From assembly GCF_963082495.1 (NCBI RefSeq), contig NZ_CAUJAN010000002.1, positions 186,001 to 250,000 of the forward strand: 64,000 bases of DNA. Direction: 5' to 3'. The notes under the pieces were generated by a model. That model saw only the letters and a list, made by a program, of their open reading frames with translations. It ran no database searches and was not told where the DNA came from. Made by a program: the position numbers and the translations under genes. Positions 9,602-18,690 of the stretch are shown one piece after another. Numbering within the stretch: the first letter of the stretch is position 1; each line of letters begins with the position of its first letter. The DNA is from Methanobrevibacter sp. V74. Lineage in GTDB: Archaea; Methanobacteriota; Methanobacteria; Methanobacteriales; Methanobacteriaceae.

Positions 9602-10485
9602 TACCTAAACCTACTTTTTAGACTTTTAACCGTATTGTCAATTGACTTTTTATGTATAATCTTTCTTTTAATGTTTTTTCCACAATTAGGACAATACACA
9701 ATATCCCATTCCAATATTTGTCCACAAGAACAAATAATTCTTGTTTTTAATTCTTTTTGAGGATTTAATGGCCTTTCACATTCTTCACAGAACTTTAAAT
9801 GTTTGGGATTTATATGTCCGCAAACACAAACTATTTTTGTATCTTCCTTATTTAAATTAGCTCCACAGTCAGTGCAAAAATCGGCTGTAATCTCATTTAA
9901 ATTAGAGCAAGTACATAATATTAGCATGTCACCATTATTGCCATAATTATTCAATGGCAAACCACAATTCCGGCAAAAAAGTGATCCATTATCATTTTCT
10001 TCACCGCAAAAACAGAAAATAGAATCTTTAAATTCTAAATTAAAATTACTATAATTATCAAATACGGGAGTTTCTTCATCCTTTAGTTTTTTACCACACA
10101 TTTCACAGAATACATTGTCTTTTGAATTAATTGATCCGCATTCACATAAGACAGTGCCAACTGAAAATTTAGGTTTGGAATTTCTTTTAAAAATCTTAGA
10201 CAATTTACTTTGTGACCTTTTAGCTCCACACATATAACAATATTCATTATTGACATCATTCATATATCCGCAGGAACATATTTCATATTTAACCTCTTTT
10301 TTAGATTCAATATATGGTGAAAAGTCAATTGGAAAATTGAAAAATCCAATATTGTGTACTGGAGGTATTAAAACATGAACATCATTGTCAGCATCATATT
10401 TAGTTTTGTGTCCGCAACCAGTACAATATGGTTCATTTGCAAGTATTCTATGACCACAGTATTTACAGTAATTCTCTAAAGCCAT
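9601..10485 (-). CDS. Seven-ribbon zinc-binding protein
   Basis: The 294-residue protein is a chain of seven zinc ribbons spread over nearly its full length. The first is CKYCG...CTGCG. The other six use a shorter first knuckle, C-x-C, as in CSCGYM, CECGSI, CFCGEE, CTCSNL, CVCGHI and CSCGQI, each paired with a CxxC 12-14 residues later. The C-terminus is basic (KSLKSRFR). It is coupled to the HELGH protein gene downstream and follows the RecJ-like gene by 12 bases. A scaffold or nucleic-acid-binding role is only a guess. Confidence 0.65.
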   Translation of the reverse strand: MALENYCKYCGHRILANEPYCTGCGHKTKYDADNDVHVLIPPVHNIGFFNFPIDFSPYIESKKEVKYEICSCGYMNDVNNEYCYMCGAKRSQSKLSKIFKRNSKPKFSVGTVLCECGSINSKDNVFCEMCGKKLKDEETPVFDNYSNFNLEFKDSIFCFCGEENDNGSLFCRNCGLPLNNYGNNGDMLILCTCSNLNEITADFCTDCGANLNKEDTKIVCVCGHINPKHLKFCEECERPLNPQKELKTRIICSCGQILEWDIVYCPNCGKNIKRKIIHKKSIDNTVKSLKSRFR

Positions 10486-10497
10486 TTTTACCTTAGT

Positions 10498-12753
10498 TTA
10501 TTTTTTTAATGATTGAATCTCTCCAACTACTTTAAACAATACCTCTTCACCAAGCCCTTCAATGTATTTGATAGATCCTGCACATTCATGACCTCCACCA
10601 TCTACACCTGCTTGTGGAACTCTTTCAATCATTTTAGAAACAATTTCATTTACATTAAATCCATATTGCTCATTTACGGCATCAGTTGCCCTAAATACAC
10701 CAAAATCAGGCCCATGACCTAATGTAACAATCGGTTTGTCTTCACCCAATTGTTTTATTACATGATCATGAACAAATCCGCAGGTTTTTCCAGGAGCAGG
10801 GAATGTGAACTTATGTGCGAATTTTTCAACATCTAAAAGGTTTATGTAGATTCCATTGTCAAGTTGGGTTTGTTTGATATTTGGTAGAGCCGCTCTAAGT
10901 TGAGTGTCAATACGTTTTTGATATTCCTTGTATAATGCATCAATCATTTTTCTGTGTTTATCGAAATTATCAACAGCAAGAATTGTATCCATTATACCTC
11001 TACCATTCATGAATCTTAAGAAATAAGCTTCAAAGTCAACACATTCAGCGACTTTTGATAAGTGTTCTTTTGTAAAACCCTTTTGAGCAGCCAATTCTAA
11101 GTATTGGCAGACTTCACCGCATTCAGCACGGTCACCTAATGCTGCAATAGCCGGTAAATGTTTAATTAATTCCTCTACTTCAGGATTTATAATATGGGCT
11201 ACTTCTGCTGCAAGACAACCGGCAGTTAATTGTGAATCTCCACCAACCAAGTATGGATTTACATGAGTATCAACATATTCGTCAACAGATACTCTTGCAC
11301 CATAAATTTCACCATTCCTTACGTCCTTTGTAAGCAATTCCCCTGGAAAGTGGTGGTCGATTACAACGACTTCTATATCATAGATTTTAGCTTGCATTAA
11401 TGCCACAATATCCTCTTCAGTTGAACCGTTATCCAATAATACGATTAATGGTAATTTTTGCCCATGCCTTTCTTGGTCTTCAAGTGCAAATGACAAGTCC
11501 TTAACAACATCCTCAAGCTCATAGAATGGAGCTTTACTCGGTGATCTTTTAAAGTAATAATATTCAGCATCATTACTTGGATTTACTTTCTGTATTAAAG
11601 GAACGATAGCTTTTTCCATTGCAACACCTGAGCAAATTCCATCGGCATCATTATGGTGTCTAAGTAAAATAGTCCTTCCATCAAGTATCGCTCTTCTAAT
11701 TTTTTGAGCGGCTTCATACATTTTAGGTTTGAGTCTGTTTAAAATATCACTTTTGACTAAGAAATCAACCTCTTGCGGTTTAGCTCTCTCATTTAATGCA
11801 TCGTCTATCAATTTATGTAGTTGCTTAGTGTTTTCCTCATCAAGTTTAATCATTGAAGATGACTCTATTTGTGTTTTTCCACTGTGTTCGTTCACTTCAC
11901 CAATAACCTGCACCGCATCAGCTACCTCGATTTCAGGATAAGATCTCTCACCTGCTTTATCAAAAGCGGCAATTTCAGTAGTTCCACTTTCATCACTAAT
12001 AATGAATATTGTTGGTCCAGAGGTCTGTTGAATTTGTTGGACTTCACCATCAATTCTAACAAACTTGGATTTTTTCTCATCCAATTGAGAGATAAGAGTT
12101 CTTGGAATAGATTTAGTTAATTTTTTAATATTATAAGATTCAACATGCGCCGGTTCGAAATCTATTTTGCCTTCTCTTGATTTAATAGCTGTTACAACTA
12201 CAATAACCTCATCACCGACTTTATAATCAGAAACATCGCCTCTCATGAGTCCCCAAACATCATTATTTAATGTAACAAAAGAACCATATTTTTCAACTCT
12301 TGTTACTTTTCCCAGATATAATTTATTTTTATCCATATCTTTCATATTACACAAAGAATCTAAGACATAAACATCCTTAGGTTGTTTTCTTTTAGCTTCG
12401 TATTCCTCATATTTCATTTTTTCAACCTTTCTTTTTTCTCTACATTCCGGACATATATCATTTTCATCAAGAAGTTTTCCACAGTCCCTACATACATTAA
12501 TCTGACCGGTTCCATGACAATCAGGACATTCCTCATATACTTCAACCTGTCCTTTTCCATTACATACCTCACATGGAATATCCTCTTCTCCTCCAAGGTC
12601 AAATTTAGCTTTTGCTTTACTGTTTACTCCTTTAAAATGAGTACCTACATTGAACAAATCATCTTCAAAACCTGTTCCTCCACAGGCGTCACATTCTTTA
12701 TAGTCCACCACAATTGAACCTATTCCCTTACACTTGCGACATTTTGTTTTCAA
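10498..12753 (-). CDS. Archaeal RecJ-like DHH phosphoesterase with DnaJ-type zinc finger, S1 and OB domains
   Basis: The 751-residue protein belongs to the archaeal group combining DnaJ-type zinc fingers with a DHH core. Residues about 5-110 hold CxxCxGxG repeats (CRKCKGIG, CDACGGTG, CEVCNGKG, CPDCHGTG) and a further CRDCG/CPEC ribbon. An S1 domain (about 145-210), an OB-fold (about 215-305) and a DHH domain follow, with HHNDADGICSG near residue 367 and VVIDHH near 467. A DHHA1-like end carries GGGHECAGS. RecJ-like exonuclease or nanoRNase activity in repair or replication is expected from the family; the substrate cannot be read from sequence. Confidence 0.88.
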   Translation of the reverse strand: MKTKCRKCKGIGSIVVDYKECDACGGTGFEDDLFNVGTHFKGVNSKAKAKFDLGGEEDIPCEVCNGKGQVEVYEECPDCHGTGQINVCRDCGKLLDENDICPECREKRKVEKMKYEEYEAKRKQPKDVYVLDSLCNMKDMDKNKLYLGKVTRVEKYGSFVTLNNDVWGLMRGDVSDYKVGDEVIVVVTAIKSREGKIDFEPAHVESYNIKKLTKSIPRTLISQLDEKKSKFVRIDGEVQQIQQTSGPTIFIISDESGTTEIAAFDKAGERSYPEIEVADAVQVIGEVNEHSGKTQIESSSMIKLDEENTKQLHKLIDDALNERAKPQEVDFLVKSDILNRLKPKMYEAAQKIRRAILDGRTILLRHHNDADGICSGVAMEKAIVPLIQKVNPSNDAEYYYFKRSPSKAPFYELEDVVKDLSFALEDQERHGQKLPLIVLLDNGSTEEDIVALMQAKIYDIEVVVIDHHFPGELLTKDVRNGEIYGARVSVDEYVDTHVNPYLVGGDSQLTAGCLAAEVAHIINPEVEELIKHLPAIAALGDRAECGEVCQYLELAAQKGFTKEHLSKVAECVDFEAYFLRFMNGRGIMDTILAVDNFDKHRKMIDALYKEYQKRIDTQLRAALPNIKQTQLDNGIYINLLDVEKFAHKFTFPAPGKTCGFVHDHVIKQLGEDKPIVTLGHGPDFGVFRATDAVNEQYGFNVNEIVSKMIERVPQAGVDGGGHECAGSIKYIEGLGEEVLFKVVGEIQSLKK

Positions 12754-12768
12754 TTTAAAAACCTCATA

Positions 12769-13269
12769 TTAAGTAAATAATTCATTATTCCCTTGAACAA
12801 TATTATTTCTTTCATCTTGATATTTTACTGCATCATACATTAAATCATTAGCTTCACTACCATGGGTTGAGCCGGTATAATTATAATTTTTTTCCAAATA
12901 GTATATTGATTCTTTAAGCTCATCAGTAGCGTTTAGTTTTAATTTTAATTCATGTATTGTTGTGTCCATATAATTCTTATGTACTTCATTTAAATCACTG
13001 CCATATTTATCTAAAATTTCGGATAATTTTGCCAAACTCCTATTATAATTATCCTTCGCATCGTCTGCTTTTTGACTTGCATCATGAAAATTTCGTTGAT
13101 TTAATAATTTAACGGATTCATTGTAATCTGCATCCCCCTGAACAATTCCATCACTAATTTTTGGCATAGATTTGTTAATATTTTCCATTGAACTATCCAT
13201 TAGAACAATAGAGACGGATACAACAAGCAAAACTACAATAAAAATTACTAATTTAACATAACTAGACAC
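12769..13269 (-). CDS. Membrane-anchored coiled-coil protein, unknown function
   Basis: A 166-residue protein with one N-terminal hydrophobic segment (about residues 7-25) acting as membrane anchor or signal sequence. The rest is a helical, charged extracytoplasmic domain with potential N-glycosylation sites such as NRS, NYT and NAT. It lies 15 bases upstream of the RecJ-like gene on the same strand. I do not recognise a family. Confidence 0.65.
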   Translation of the reverse strand: MSSYVKLVIFIVVLLVVSVSIVLMDSSMENINKSMPKISDGIVQGDADYNESVKLLNQRNFHDASQKADDAKDNYNRSLAKLSEILDKYGSDLNEVHKNYMDTTIHELKLKLNATDELKESIYYLEKNYNYTGSTHGSEANDLMYDAVKYQDERNNIVQGNNELFT

Positions 13270-13353
13270 AATATAAATTATATACTAACAAGTAATTAAA
13301 CATTATTATGAAAAAAAATAAGAAAAAAAGGAGTTTAAAAATAATTTTTAAAC

Positions 13354-13719
13354 TTATTCACTGGACCAAAGTCCATGTTGATTACAGAAAGCCAATGCTT
13401 TAACATCATCAGTTGAGTTTACAGTAAATGTAGCTTCTGCAACGTCTCCCGGTTTGAAGCATTTGGCATATTGTTCAGCACCTGCTTCAACAACAACAAA
13501 TTGAATGTAGTGGTCATCATCCATTGGATGGGCAGCTTCACCGACTTTAACGGTTACATTATTCCCATCAATTTCCACAACAGGTTTATGTTTAAGAGCT
13601 TTATCCCCTTCAGTTTGTGTAGGGAATTCAAACATGTGATCATTACATACACTTTCATCGCCTTCAGCTAACACCTGAATAATACTTCCACATTCATTAC
13701 ATTTTAATATTTTTGCCAT
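13354..13719 (-). CDS. Superoxide reductase (desulfoferrodoxin-like)
   Basis: Superoxide reductase reduces superoxide to peroxide without making oxygen and protects anaerobes. The Fe(His)4Cys active-site ligands are recognisable in LKHKPVVE, AAHPMDDDHYIQ and AFCNQHGLWSS. The N-terminal desulforedoxin-type zinc/iron centre is incomplete: CNECG is present, but the usual adjacent CC pair is replaced by VCND. I chose the ATG at 13719, preceded by GGAGATG at normal distance, over an ATG five codons upstream that itself forms the ribosome site. It lies just downstream of nifU, linking Fe-S assembly and oxidative defence. Confidence 0.88.
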   Translation of the reverse strand: MAKILKCNECGSIIQVLAEGDESVCNDHMFEFPTQTEGDKALKHKPVVEIDGNNVTVKVGEAAHPMDDDHYIQFVVVEAGAEQYAKCFKPGDVAEATFTVNSTDDVKALAFCNQHGLWSSE

Positions 13720-13773
13720 ATAAAACATCTCCATTAGATATAATGAATGGTTTATTATTTAGAGTATATATTA

Positions 13774-14145
13774 TTATTGATTATTTTCATAATAATTTTC
13801 AATTGCAGCTTGAAGTCCATCGGCAGCAAGGTTTGAACAATGCATTTTTATAGGTGGAAGGCCATCTAACTCTTCAGCAACATCATTACGAGATATTTTT
13901 AAAGCTTCCTCCAAGGTTTTTCCAACAGCAATTTCAGTAATCATACTGCTTGTTGCAATAGCTGCTCCACAACCAAATGTTTGGAAACTTATATCCTGAA
14001 TAACATCATCTTTTACTTTAATGTAAATTGTCATTAAATCTCCGCATGTTGGGTTTCCAACAGTTCCCACTCCATCTGCATCATCCATCATTCTACAATT
14101 TCTTGGGTTTGCAAAGTGATCCATTACCTTTTCTGAATAATCCAT
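13774..14145 (-). CDS. nifU: Fe-S cluster assembly scaffold IscU/NifU
   Basis: This U-type scaffold assembles Fe-S clusters using sulfur from NifS. The three conserved cysteines appear in GNPTCGD, TFGCGAA and KMHCSNLA. At 123 residues it is a single IscU domain without the extra NifU domains. A GGAGAG site precedes the ATG. It follows nifS by 12 bases, so the pair is an operon. If the provirus were absent it would also be downstream of metY. Confidence 0.95.
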   Translation of the reverse strand: MDYSEKVMDHFANPRNCRMMDDADGVGTVGNPTCGDLMTIYIKVKDDVIQDISFQTFGCGAAIATSSMITEIAVGKTLEEALKISRNDVAEELDGLPPIKMHCSNLAADGLQAAIENYYENNQ

Positions 14146-14157
14146 ATAAACACTCTC

Positions 14158-15342
14158 CTATTCTCTTCCTACAACTTTGTTATAATTTAATTCCTGATTC
14201 CATAATGGGGACATTTGTCTTAATCTTTCAACTGAGCCGGCGATTACTTCAACAAATTCATCAATATTGAAATCGTCACTTTCTGGAGATAAAGATACTC
14301 TTAGAGAACCATGAACATCAACAGGATCTAAACCTAATGCTGCCAATACTGGAGATGCCTCTAAAGTATTTGATGAACATGCTGAACCAGTAGATGCCTG
14401 ATATCCTTTAGCATCTAAAAGTAAAATTAAAGATTCCCCTTCAATGGCTTTAAATCTGAAGTTTACAATATTAGGCAATCTCTTTTCAGGATCCCCATTT
14501 AAATACGAATCCGGAATTCTTGAAAGCACCTTTTCAATTAGTTCATCTCTTAAGGCAATATGTTTCTCATAATGTTCCTTGAGGTTTTCTACAGCCAGTT
14601 CACATGCTTTTCCAAAACCAACAATACCTGAAACGTTTTCTGTTCCAGATCTGATGCCTTTTTCTTGACCTCCCCCATGGATAAGAGGCACCACCCTTGT
14701 TCCTTTTTTAACATATAATGCTCCAACACCTTTTGGACCGTTTACCTTATGGGAGGATAATGAAAGTAAATCAACATTTAATTTTTCAACATCCACTTCA
14801 ATTTTGCCGAAAGTTTGTACTGCATCAGTATGGAATTTGATTCCTTTTTCATGGGCGATTCTGCCAATTTCCCCAATGGGCTGAATAGTACCAATTTCAT
14901 TGTTACCATGCATAATGGTGATTAAAATTGTCTCATCAGTGATTGCCTCCTCCAAATCTTCAATTTTAATAATGCCATTTTCATAAACCGGCAAATAGGT
15001 TACTTTAAAGTCAAGAGACTCTAAAAATCCCAAAGTGTTTTTTACAGCAGGATGTTCAATTTCACTTGTAATTATGTGTTTACCTTTTTTAGCTAATTTA
15101 AAAGCGATGCCCTTAATTGCTAAATTATCGGATTCGGAACCACCACTAGTAAATATAATCTCATCTTTTTTAGCATTGATTGAATCGGCTACTCTTTGAC
15201 GGGCTAATTCTAATGCTTTTTTAGATTCGCGACCTATTCCATAAAGAGTTGACGGATTGCCGAATTCTTCTGTGAAATAAGGCATCATTTCATCTAAAAC
15301 TTCTTTGCTAACTTGAGTAGTTGCTGAGTTATCCAAATACAT
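14158..15342 (-). CDS. nifS: Cysteine desulfurase NifS/IscS
   Basis: NifS is a class V aminotransferase-fold PLP enzyme that takes sulfur from cysteine for Fe-S clusters. It has the N-terminus MYLDNSATTQ, the PLP lysine in SSHKVNGPKGVG and the catalytic cysteine loop in STGSACSSNTLEA. I placed the start at 15342, giving 394 residues. The reading frame stays open 12 codons further into viral DNA (to 15378), so an extended form is possible. No good ribosome site precedes 15342; a GGGAGAT site in the right position lies instead at the other end of the provirus (see attR). Confidence 0.93.
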   Translation of the reverse strand: MYLDNSATTQVSKEVLDEMMPYFTEEFGNPSTLYGIGRESKKALELARQRVADSINAKKDEIIFTSGGSESDNLAIKGIAFKLAKKGKHIITSEIEHPAVKNTLGFLESLDFKVTYLPVYENGIIKIEDLEEAITDETILITIMHGNNEIGTIQPIGEIGRIAHEKGIKFHTDAVQTFGKIEVDVEKLNVDLLSLSSHKVNGPKGVGALYVKKGTRVVPLIHGGGQEKGIRSGTENVSGIVGFGKACELAVENLKEHYEKHIALRDELIEKVLSRIPDSYLNGDPEKRLPNIVNFRFKAIEGESLILLLDAKGYQASTGSACSSNTLEASPVLAALGLDPVDVHGSLRVSLSPESDDFNIDEFVEVIAGSVERLRQMSPLWNQELNYNKVVGRE

Positions 15343-15348
15343 TTCATA
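15336..15348. repeat. attL core of the provirus
   Basis: The 13-bp sequence AATACATTTCATA occurs here and again at 51496-51508, bracketing the provirus. Read on the minus strand this copy contains the nifS start codon (TATGAA-ATG-TATT). The integrase gene begins 77 bp inside. The repeat is short, but the gene order it restores when the copies are merged supports it. Confidence 0.75.
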
Positions 15349-15424
15349 ACTTATTAAAATAACATCAACATTCATCAAATACTTACCAAATGCTCTCTCT
15401 CACAACAGATAAAAAAGTGATATA

Positions 15425-16591
15425 ATGAAATATAAACACATGGACAAATACCACATGTTACAAACCCTTTTCAATGAGAGAAATACTGCGGAAGGTACAC
15501 GAAGAATATTTTGGCGAAGTGTAAAATATTTTGAACAAATAACTCAAAAATCAATAATTGAATGTTTAGAAATAGCTGAACGTGAAGAGGAAAACAATAT
15601 CAGATGGAAAAACTGTAGTTTGCGAAAATGGTTAATAAAATACCGCAAATGGGTATTTGAAAATTATAAAATATCAACAGCACGGACATATTTAACAATG
15701 ATCAAAACAGTATTCCGCCATTATGATATAACCATAGAATCATTACCCTATTTCAGCACCAAACAAAGCAACCAGTCAATACCAATCAATCCTGATAATC
15801 TTGTTGACAGGGAAATTCTGAAATTATGTATTGAAACAAATAATCCTTTGTTAAAAGCTATCACTTTATTAATGTCCAGCAGCGGGATAAGCAGGATAGA
15901 TATTTTGAATTTAACAATTGAAGATTATTTAGAAGCTACTTCTGAATATCATAATCATGAAAATGTATGGGAAGCTATAAATGATATGGCTGAAATTGAT
16001 GTGATCCCAACATGGCATCTCAAAAGACAAAAAACTGGAGTACAATATTATACTTTCAGTTCACCTGAAAGTACACGTGCAATTAATATGTATCTGCTTA
16101 GCAGGCCAGATTATTTGAAAAAGAATAAACTATTATTTCATGTTAATGAAAGATATTTCAATCAATTATTCAAAGACACTAATGACAATCTAAGTTTAGG
16201 TAAAAATGGCCAGTATAGTAGGTTTGCACCGCACATGTTAAGACGTTATCATGCTACACAATTAATTGAAGCTGGTATGAGTGAAGGTAAGGTGGATTTG
16301 TTGCAAGGCCGTAAACCTCAAAGTATTGCTTATAATTCTTATATTAAAATAAAACCTAGTAAATTGAAAAGTGAATATGTATCTGCATTGCCTTTTATTG
16401 TTATTGAGGACATTAATAAAGTTAAAAGCGAATTGGATATGGCTAAAGAAAAGAATGATGTGTTGGAAAGTGAGAATAGTGAGTTGAAAAAACAGTATGA
16501 TGAAACTAATAAACGTATGGATAATTTGGAAAAATTAGTTTTAGGTAATATTAGTGATGATAAATTAGATAGATTGCACAAATTGTTATAG
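15425..16591 (+). CDS. int: Provirus tyrosine recombinase (integrase) with C-terminal coiled coil
   Basis: The 388-residue integrase has a SAM-like N-terminal DNA-binding domain (about residues 25-110) and a catalytic domain. The catalytic Arg is probably R157 in SSGISRIDI. The HxxR pair is H270/R273 in HMLRRYHA, and the nucleophile is probably Y306 in AYNSYIKI. After residue 325 a heptad-rich coiled coil runs to the end (ESENSELKKQYDETNKRM), an unusual addition that may serve multimerisation. It reads inward from attL and has a GTGAT ribosome site. Its start region overlaps the DNA that now lies upstream of nifS. Confidence 0.93.
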   Translation: MKYKHMDKYHMLQTLFNERNTAEGTRRIFWRSVKYFEQITQKSIIECLEIAEREEENNIRWKNCSLRKWLIKYRKWVFENYKISTARTYLTMIKTVFRHYDITIESLPYFSTKQSNQSIPINPDNLVDREILKLCIETNNPLLKAITLLMSSSGISRIDILNLTIEDYLEATSEYHNHENVWEAINDMAEIDVIPTWHLKRQKTGVQYYTFSSPESTRAINMYLLSRPDYLKKNKLLFHVNERYFNQLFKDTNDNLSLGKNGQYSRFAPHMLRRYHATQLIEAGMSEGKVDLLQGRKPQSIAYNSYIKIKPSKLKSEYVSALPFIVIEDINKVKSELDMAKEKNDVLESENSELKKQYDETNKRMDNLEKLVLGNISDDKLDRLHKLL

Positions 16592-16614
16592 TTTTATTGT
16601 TTTTGTTGAACACG

Positions 16615-16646
16615 GAAAAATGAAATGCATTGTGTTTCATTTTTTC
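16615..16646 (+). terminator. Hairpin terminator after the integrase gene
   Basis: The 10-bp stem AAAAATGAAA / TTTCATTTTT with a 9-base loop begins 24 bases after the integrase stop and ends in a T run. It probably ends the integrase transcript. The gap up to 16795 is AT-rich and carries TATA-like stretches for the next gene. Confidence 0.6.
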
Positions 16647-16795
16647 ACCATGAACAACTAAATAATATTCACTTAAAAATACTGAACAATACAACTTCAA
16701 ATTATAAATAACATGAATAGAAACATTTAAATAAAAAATTTACAAAATATAAAAATAACAACTAAAAAAATTATTATTAGCGTGGTTAAAAAAAA

Positions 16796-17623
16796 ATGAG
16801 TGATAAACAAAACAACATTAAATTATTTGAATCCCAAGAAATAAGAGTTAAATGGGACGATGAAATAGAAGATTATTATTTCTCAGTAATAGATGTTATT
16901 GCAATTCTTACTAAAAGTAAAAATCCTAGTGCATACTGGAGAAAGCTAAAACAACGAATTTCAGATGAATCTGATGAAAGTGTGACAATTTGTCACAAGT
17001 TGAAAATGCCTGCAAAAGATGGAAAAATGCGATTAACAGATGTTGCAACAACAAAAGAATTATTAAGACTTATTCAATCAGTCCCATCACCTAAAGCAGA
17101 ACCATTCAAACAATGGTTAGCTCAAGTAGGTAGTGAAAGACTTAATGAAATAGCAGACCCTGAATTAGCTATTGAAAGAGCAATTAATTTATATCGTGAA
17201 AAAGGGTATACTGAAGAATGGATCACTCAAAGAATGAGAAGTATCGAAATAAGAAAAGACTTAACTGCTGAATGGGATAGGTCTGGTGTTAAAATAGGTC
17301 GTGAATATGCAATTCTCACAAATGAAATAAGTAAATCCTCATTTGGATTAACAACAAAACAACACAAACAATTTAAAGGATTAAAAAAAGAAAGTTTACG
17401 TGATAATATGACTAATGCAGAATTAGTTATAAATATGCTAGGTGAATTAGCCACTACAGAAATTAGTAAAACTGAAAATCCCGAAGGTTTCAAAGAAAGC
17501 AAAATAATAGCTAAACGAGGAGGAGACATTGCAGGTAATGCACGCAAAGAACTAGAAGCAAATACAGGTAAAAAAGTAGTAAGTAAAAAAACAGCAAAAA
17601 ATCCAAAAACATTAGATGAATGA
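16796..17623 (+). CDS. DinD/BRO-N family protein (antirepressor-like)
   Basis: The 275-residue protein matches the DinD-like group that begins with a BRO-N domain. EDYYFSVIDVIAILT (about residues 25-39) opens it, PSPKAEPFKQWLAQVG (about 104-119) closes the BRO-N part, and the characteristic EIRKDLTAEWDRSGV and GREYAILTNEISK follow. BRO-N proteins bind DNA and act as phage antirepressors; bacterial DinD inhibits RecA filaments. In a provirus it may control the lysogeny switch. The C-terminus is basic. It follows the integrase terminator and has its own AT-rich promoter region. Confidence 0.85.
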   Translation: MSDKQNNIKLFESQEIRVKWDDEIEDYYFSVIDVIAILTKSKNPSAYWRKLKQRISDESDESVTICHKLKMPAKDGKMRLTDVATTKELLRLIQSVPSPKAEPFKQWLAQVGSERLNEIADPELAIERAINLYREKGYTEEWITQRMRSIEIRKDLTAEWDRSGVKIGREYAILTNEISKSSFGLTTKQHKQFKGLKKESLRDNMTNAELVINMLGELATTEISKTENPEGFKESKIIAKRGGDIAGNARKELEANTGKKVVSKKTAKNPKTLDE

Positions 17624-17645
17624 TTTAAAAAATTAAAGAGGAGTT

Positions 17646-18116
17646 ATGGGAAACATGGATGATTTAATAAATGTTGAAAATATGAAAACATCATACAGGA
17701 TTGTTGATGAATCAATTCAAAGCTTAGATAATAAAGCAGTGCAAATGATAAGTATCATTGGAATAATGTTCACTATACAAGTAACAATACTTCCAAATAT
17801 TGTATACTCCATTGGAGTAATAACCTTAGTATTATCATTAATATCATATTTCCTTTCAGCAGGTTTATTCATTAAATCTTGCATGGTAAAACAATACAAA
17901 TTTTACCCTACTCCTGAAACAGTATGTCATCATTATGAAGATGATGTGACCTGTGAAGAATATATTAGTGAATTTATTGGTGAAAGCGAATATGTTGTGA
18001 ATTATAATTTAAATGTTGCTAATGGTAAAGGAGAGTATTCTAAATTTGGATTTTACTTCTTTGCTTTAGGATTATTTTTAACATTAATAACAGTAATTTC
18101 AGTAGTGATACAATGA
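17646..18116 (+). CDS. Three-TM membrane protein, possible viral cargo
   Basis: The 156-residue protein has two adjacent hydrophobic helices (about residues 31-52 and 57-76), a charged loop of about 55 residues and a C-terminal helix (about 134-155). This resembles the layout of small helical membrane effectors, but no family is recognised. GAGGAG lies two bases before this ATG and eleven before a second ATG at 17655; either may be used. Its position beside the integrase suits lysogenic conversion or superinfection exclusion, which is inference only. Confidence 0.65.
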   Translation: MGNMDDLINVENMKTSYRIVDESIQSLDNKAVQMISIIGIMFTIQVTILPNIVYSIGVITLVLSLISYFLSAGLFIKSCMVKQYKFYPTPETVCHHYEDDVTCEEYISEFIGESEYVVNYNLNVANGKGEYSKFGFYFFALGLFLTLITVISVVIQ

Positions 18117-18247
18117 AAATATATAATAGAAACATTACTGAAGAAAAAGAAGATAAGAAAAAGAATAAAAAGAAACGTAAAAGAGATAATACTAGTGCGT
18201 ATATATACAAATGGGCAAAAATAGGTGATGAAAAAAATGAAAATTAA
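18113..18247 (+). CDS. 44-residue lysine-rich small protein
   Basis: The ATG overlaps the previous stop as ATGA. The product is highly basic in its middle (runs of K and R) and ends YIYKWAKIGDEKNEN. It could be a translational bridge or a nucleic-acid-binding peptide. Support comes only from the tight coupling and open frame. Confidence 0.4.
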   Translation: MKIYNRNITEEKEDKKKNKKKRKRDNTSAYIYKWAKIGDEKNEN

Positions 18248-18653
18248 AAAAATACTTGGAATTTTAATAATCATTTGTGTAATAATACTATGTGCAACAT
18301 ATTCTAATCATCATGATTTGAATAATAAAACTCAAGCAAACAATACAACCAATATTACAAAAAATAATACTACTAACATTACAAACAAAACAGTAGATAA
18401 TACAAGTAATATAAAACATACTAAATCAACAATAAAATCAAATAATAATAAAAATCAAGAAGAAAATAAAGAACCAGAATACGGATCTGATAGTTATGTT
18501 GAAAAATGGGATAAATCCAATAAAAATGGTGATGATTGGGCATACACACATTCACAACCAGTAAAAAAAGAAAATGGACATGATTATAAAAGAATTTATG
18601 ATGAGGATTCTAGGAAAAGTTATTGGTATCAAACAGACCAAGATTATGAATAA
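18237..18653 (+). CDS. Secreted or membrane-anchored Asn/Thr/Lys-rich protein
   Basis: The N-terminus MKIKKILGILIIICVIILC is a signal peptide or anchor. A linker of about 60 residues rich in N, T and K with many N-x-T/S sites (likely N-glycosylated) follows, then a short C-terminal domain with tyrosine and tryptophan residues (SYVEKWDKSN, RKSYWYQTDQDYE). The start at 18237 has AGGTGAT seven bases upstream. It looks like a surface protein made by the lysogen. No family is recognised. Confidence 0.6.
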   Translation: MKIKKILGILIIICVIILCATYSNHHDLNNKTQANNTTNITKNNTTNITNKTVDNTSNIKHTKSTIKSNNNKNQEENKEPEYGSDSYVEKWDKSNKNGDDWAYTHSQPVKKENGHDYKRIYDEDSRKSYWYQTDQDYE

Positions 18654-18690
18654 AAACAATGATTGAGAGAAATTAAAAAGAAAAAATAAG

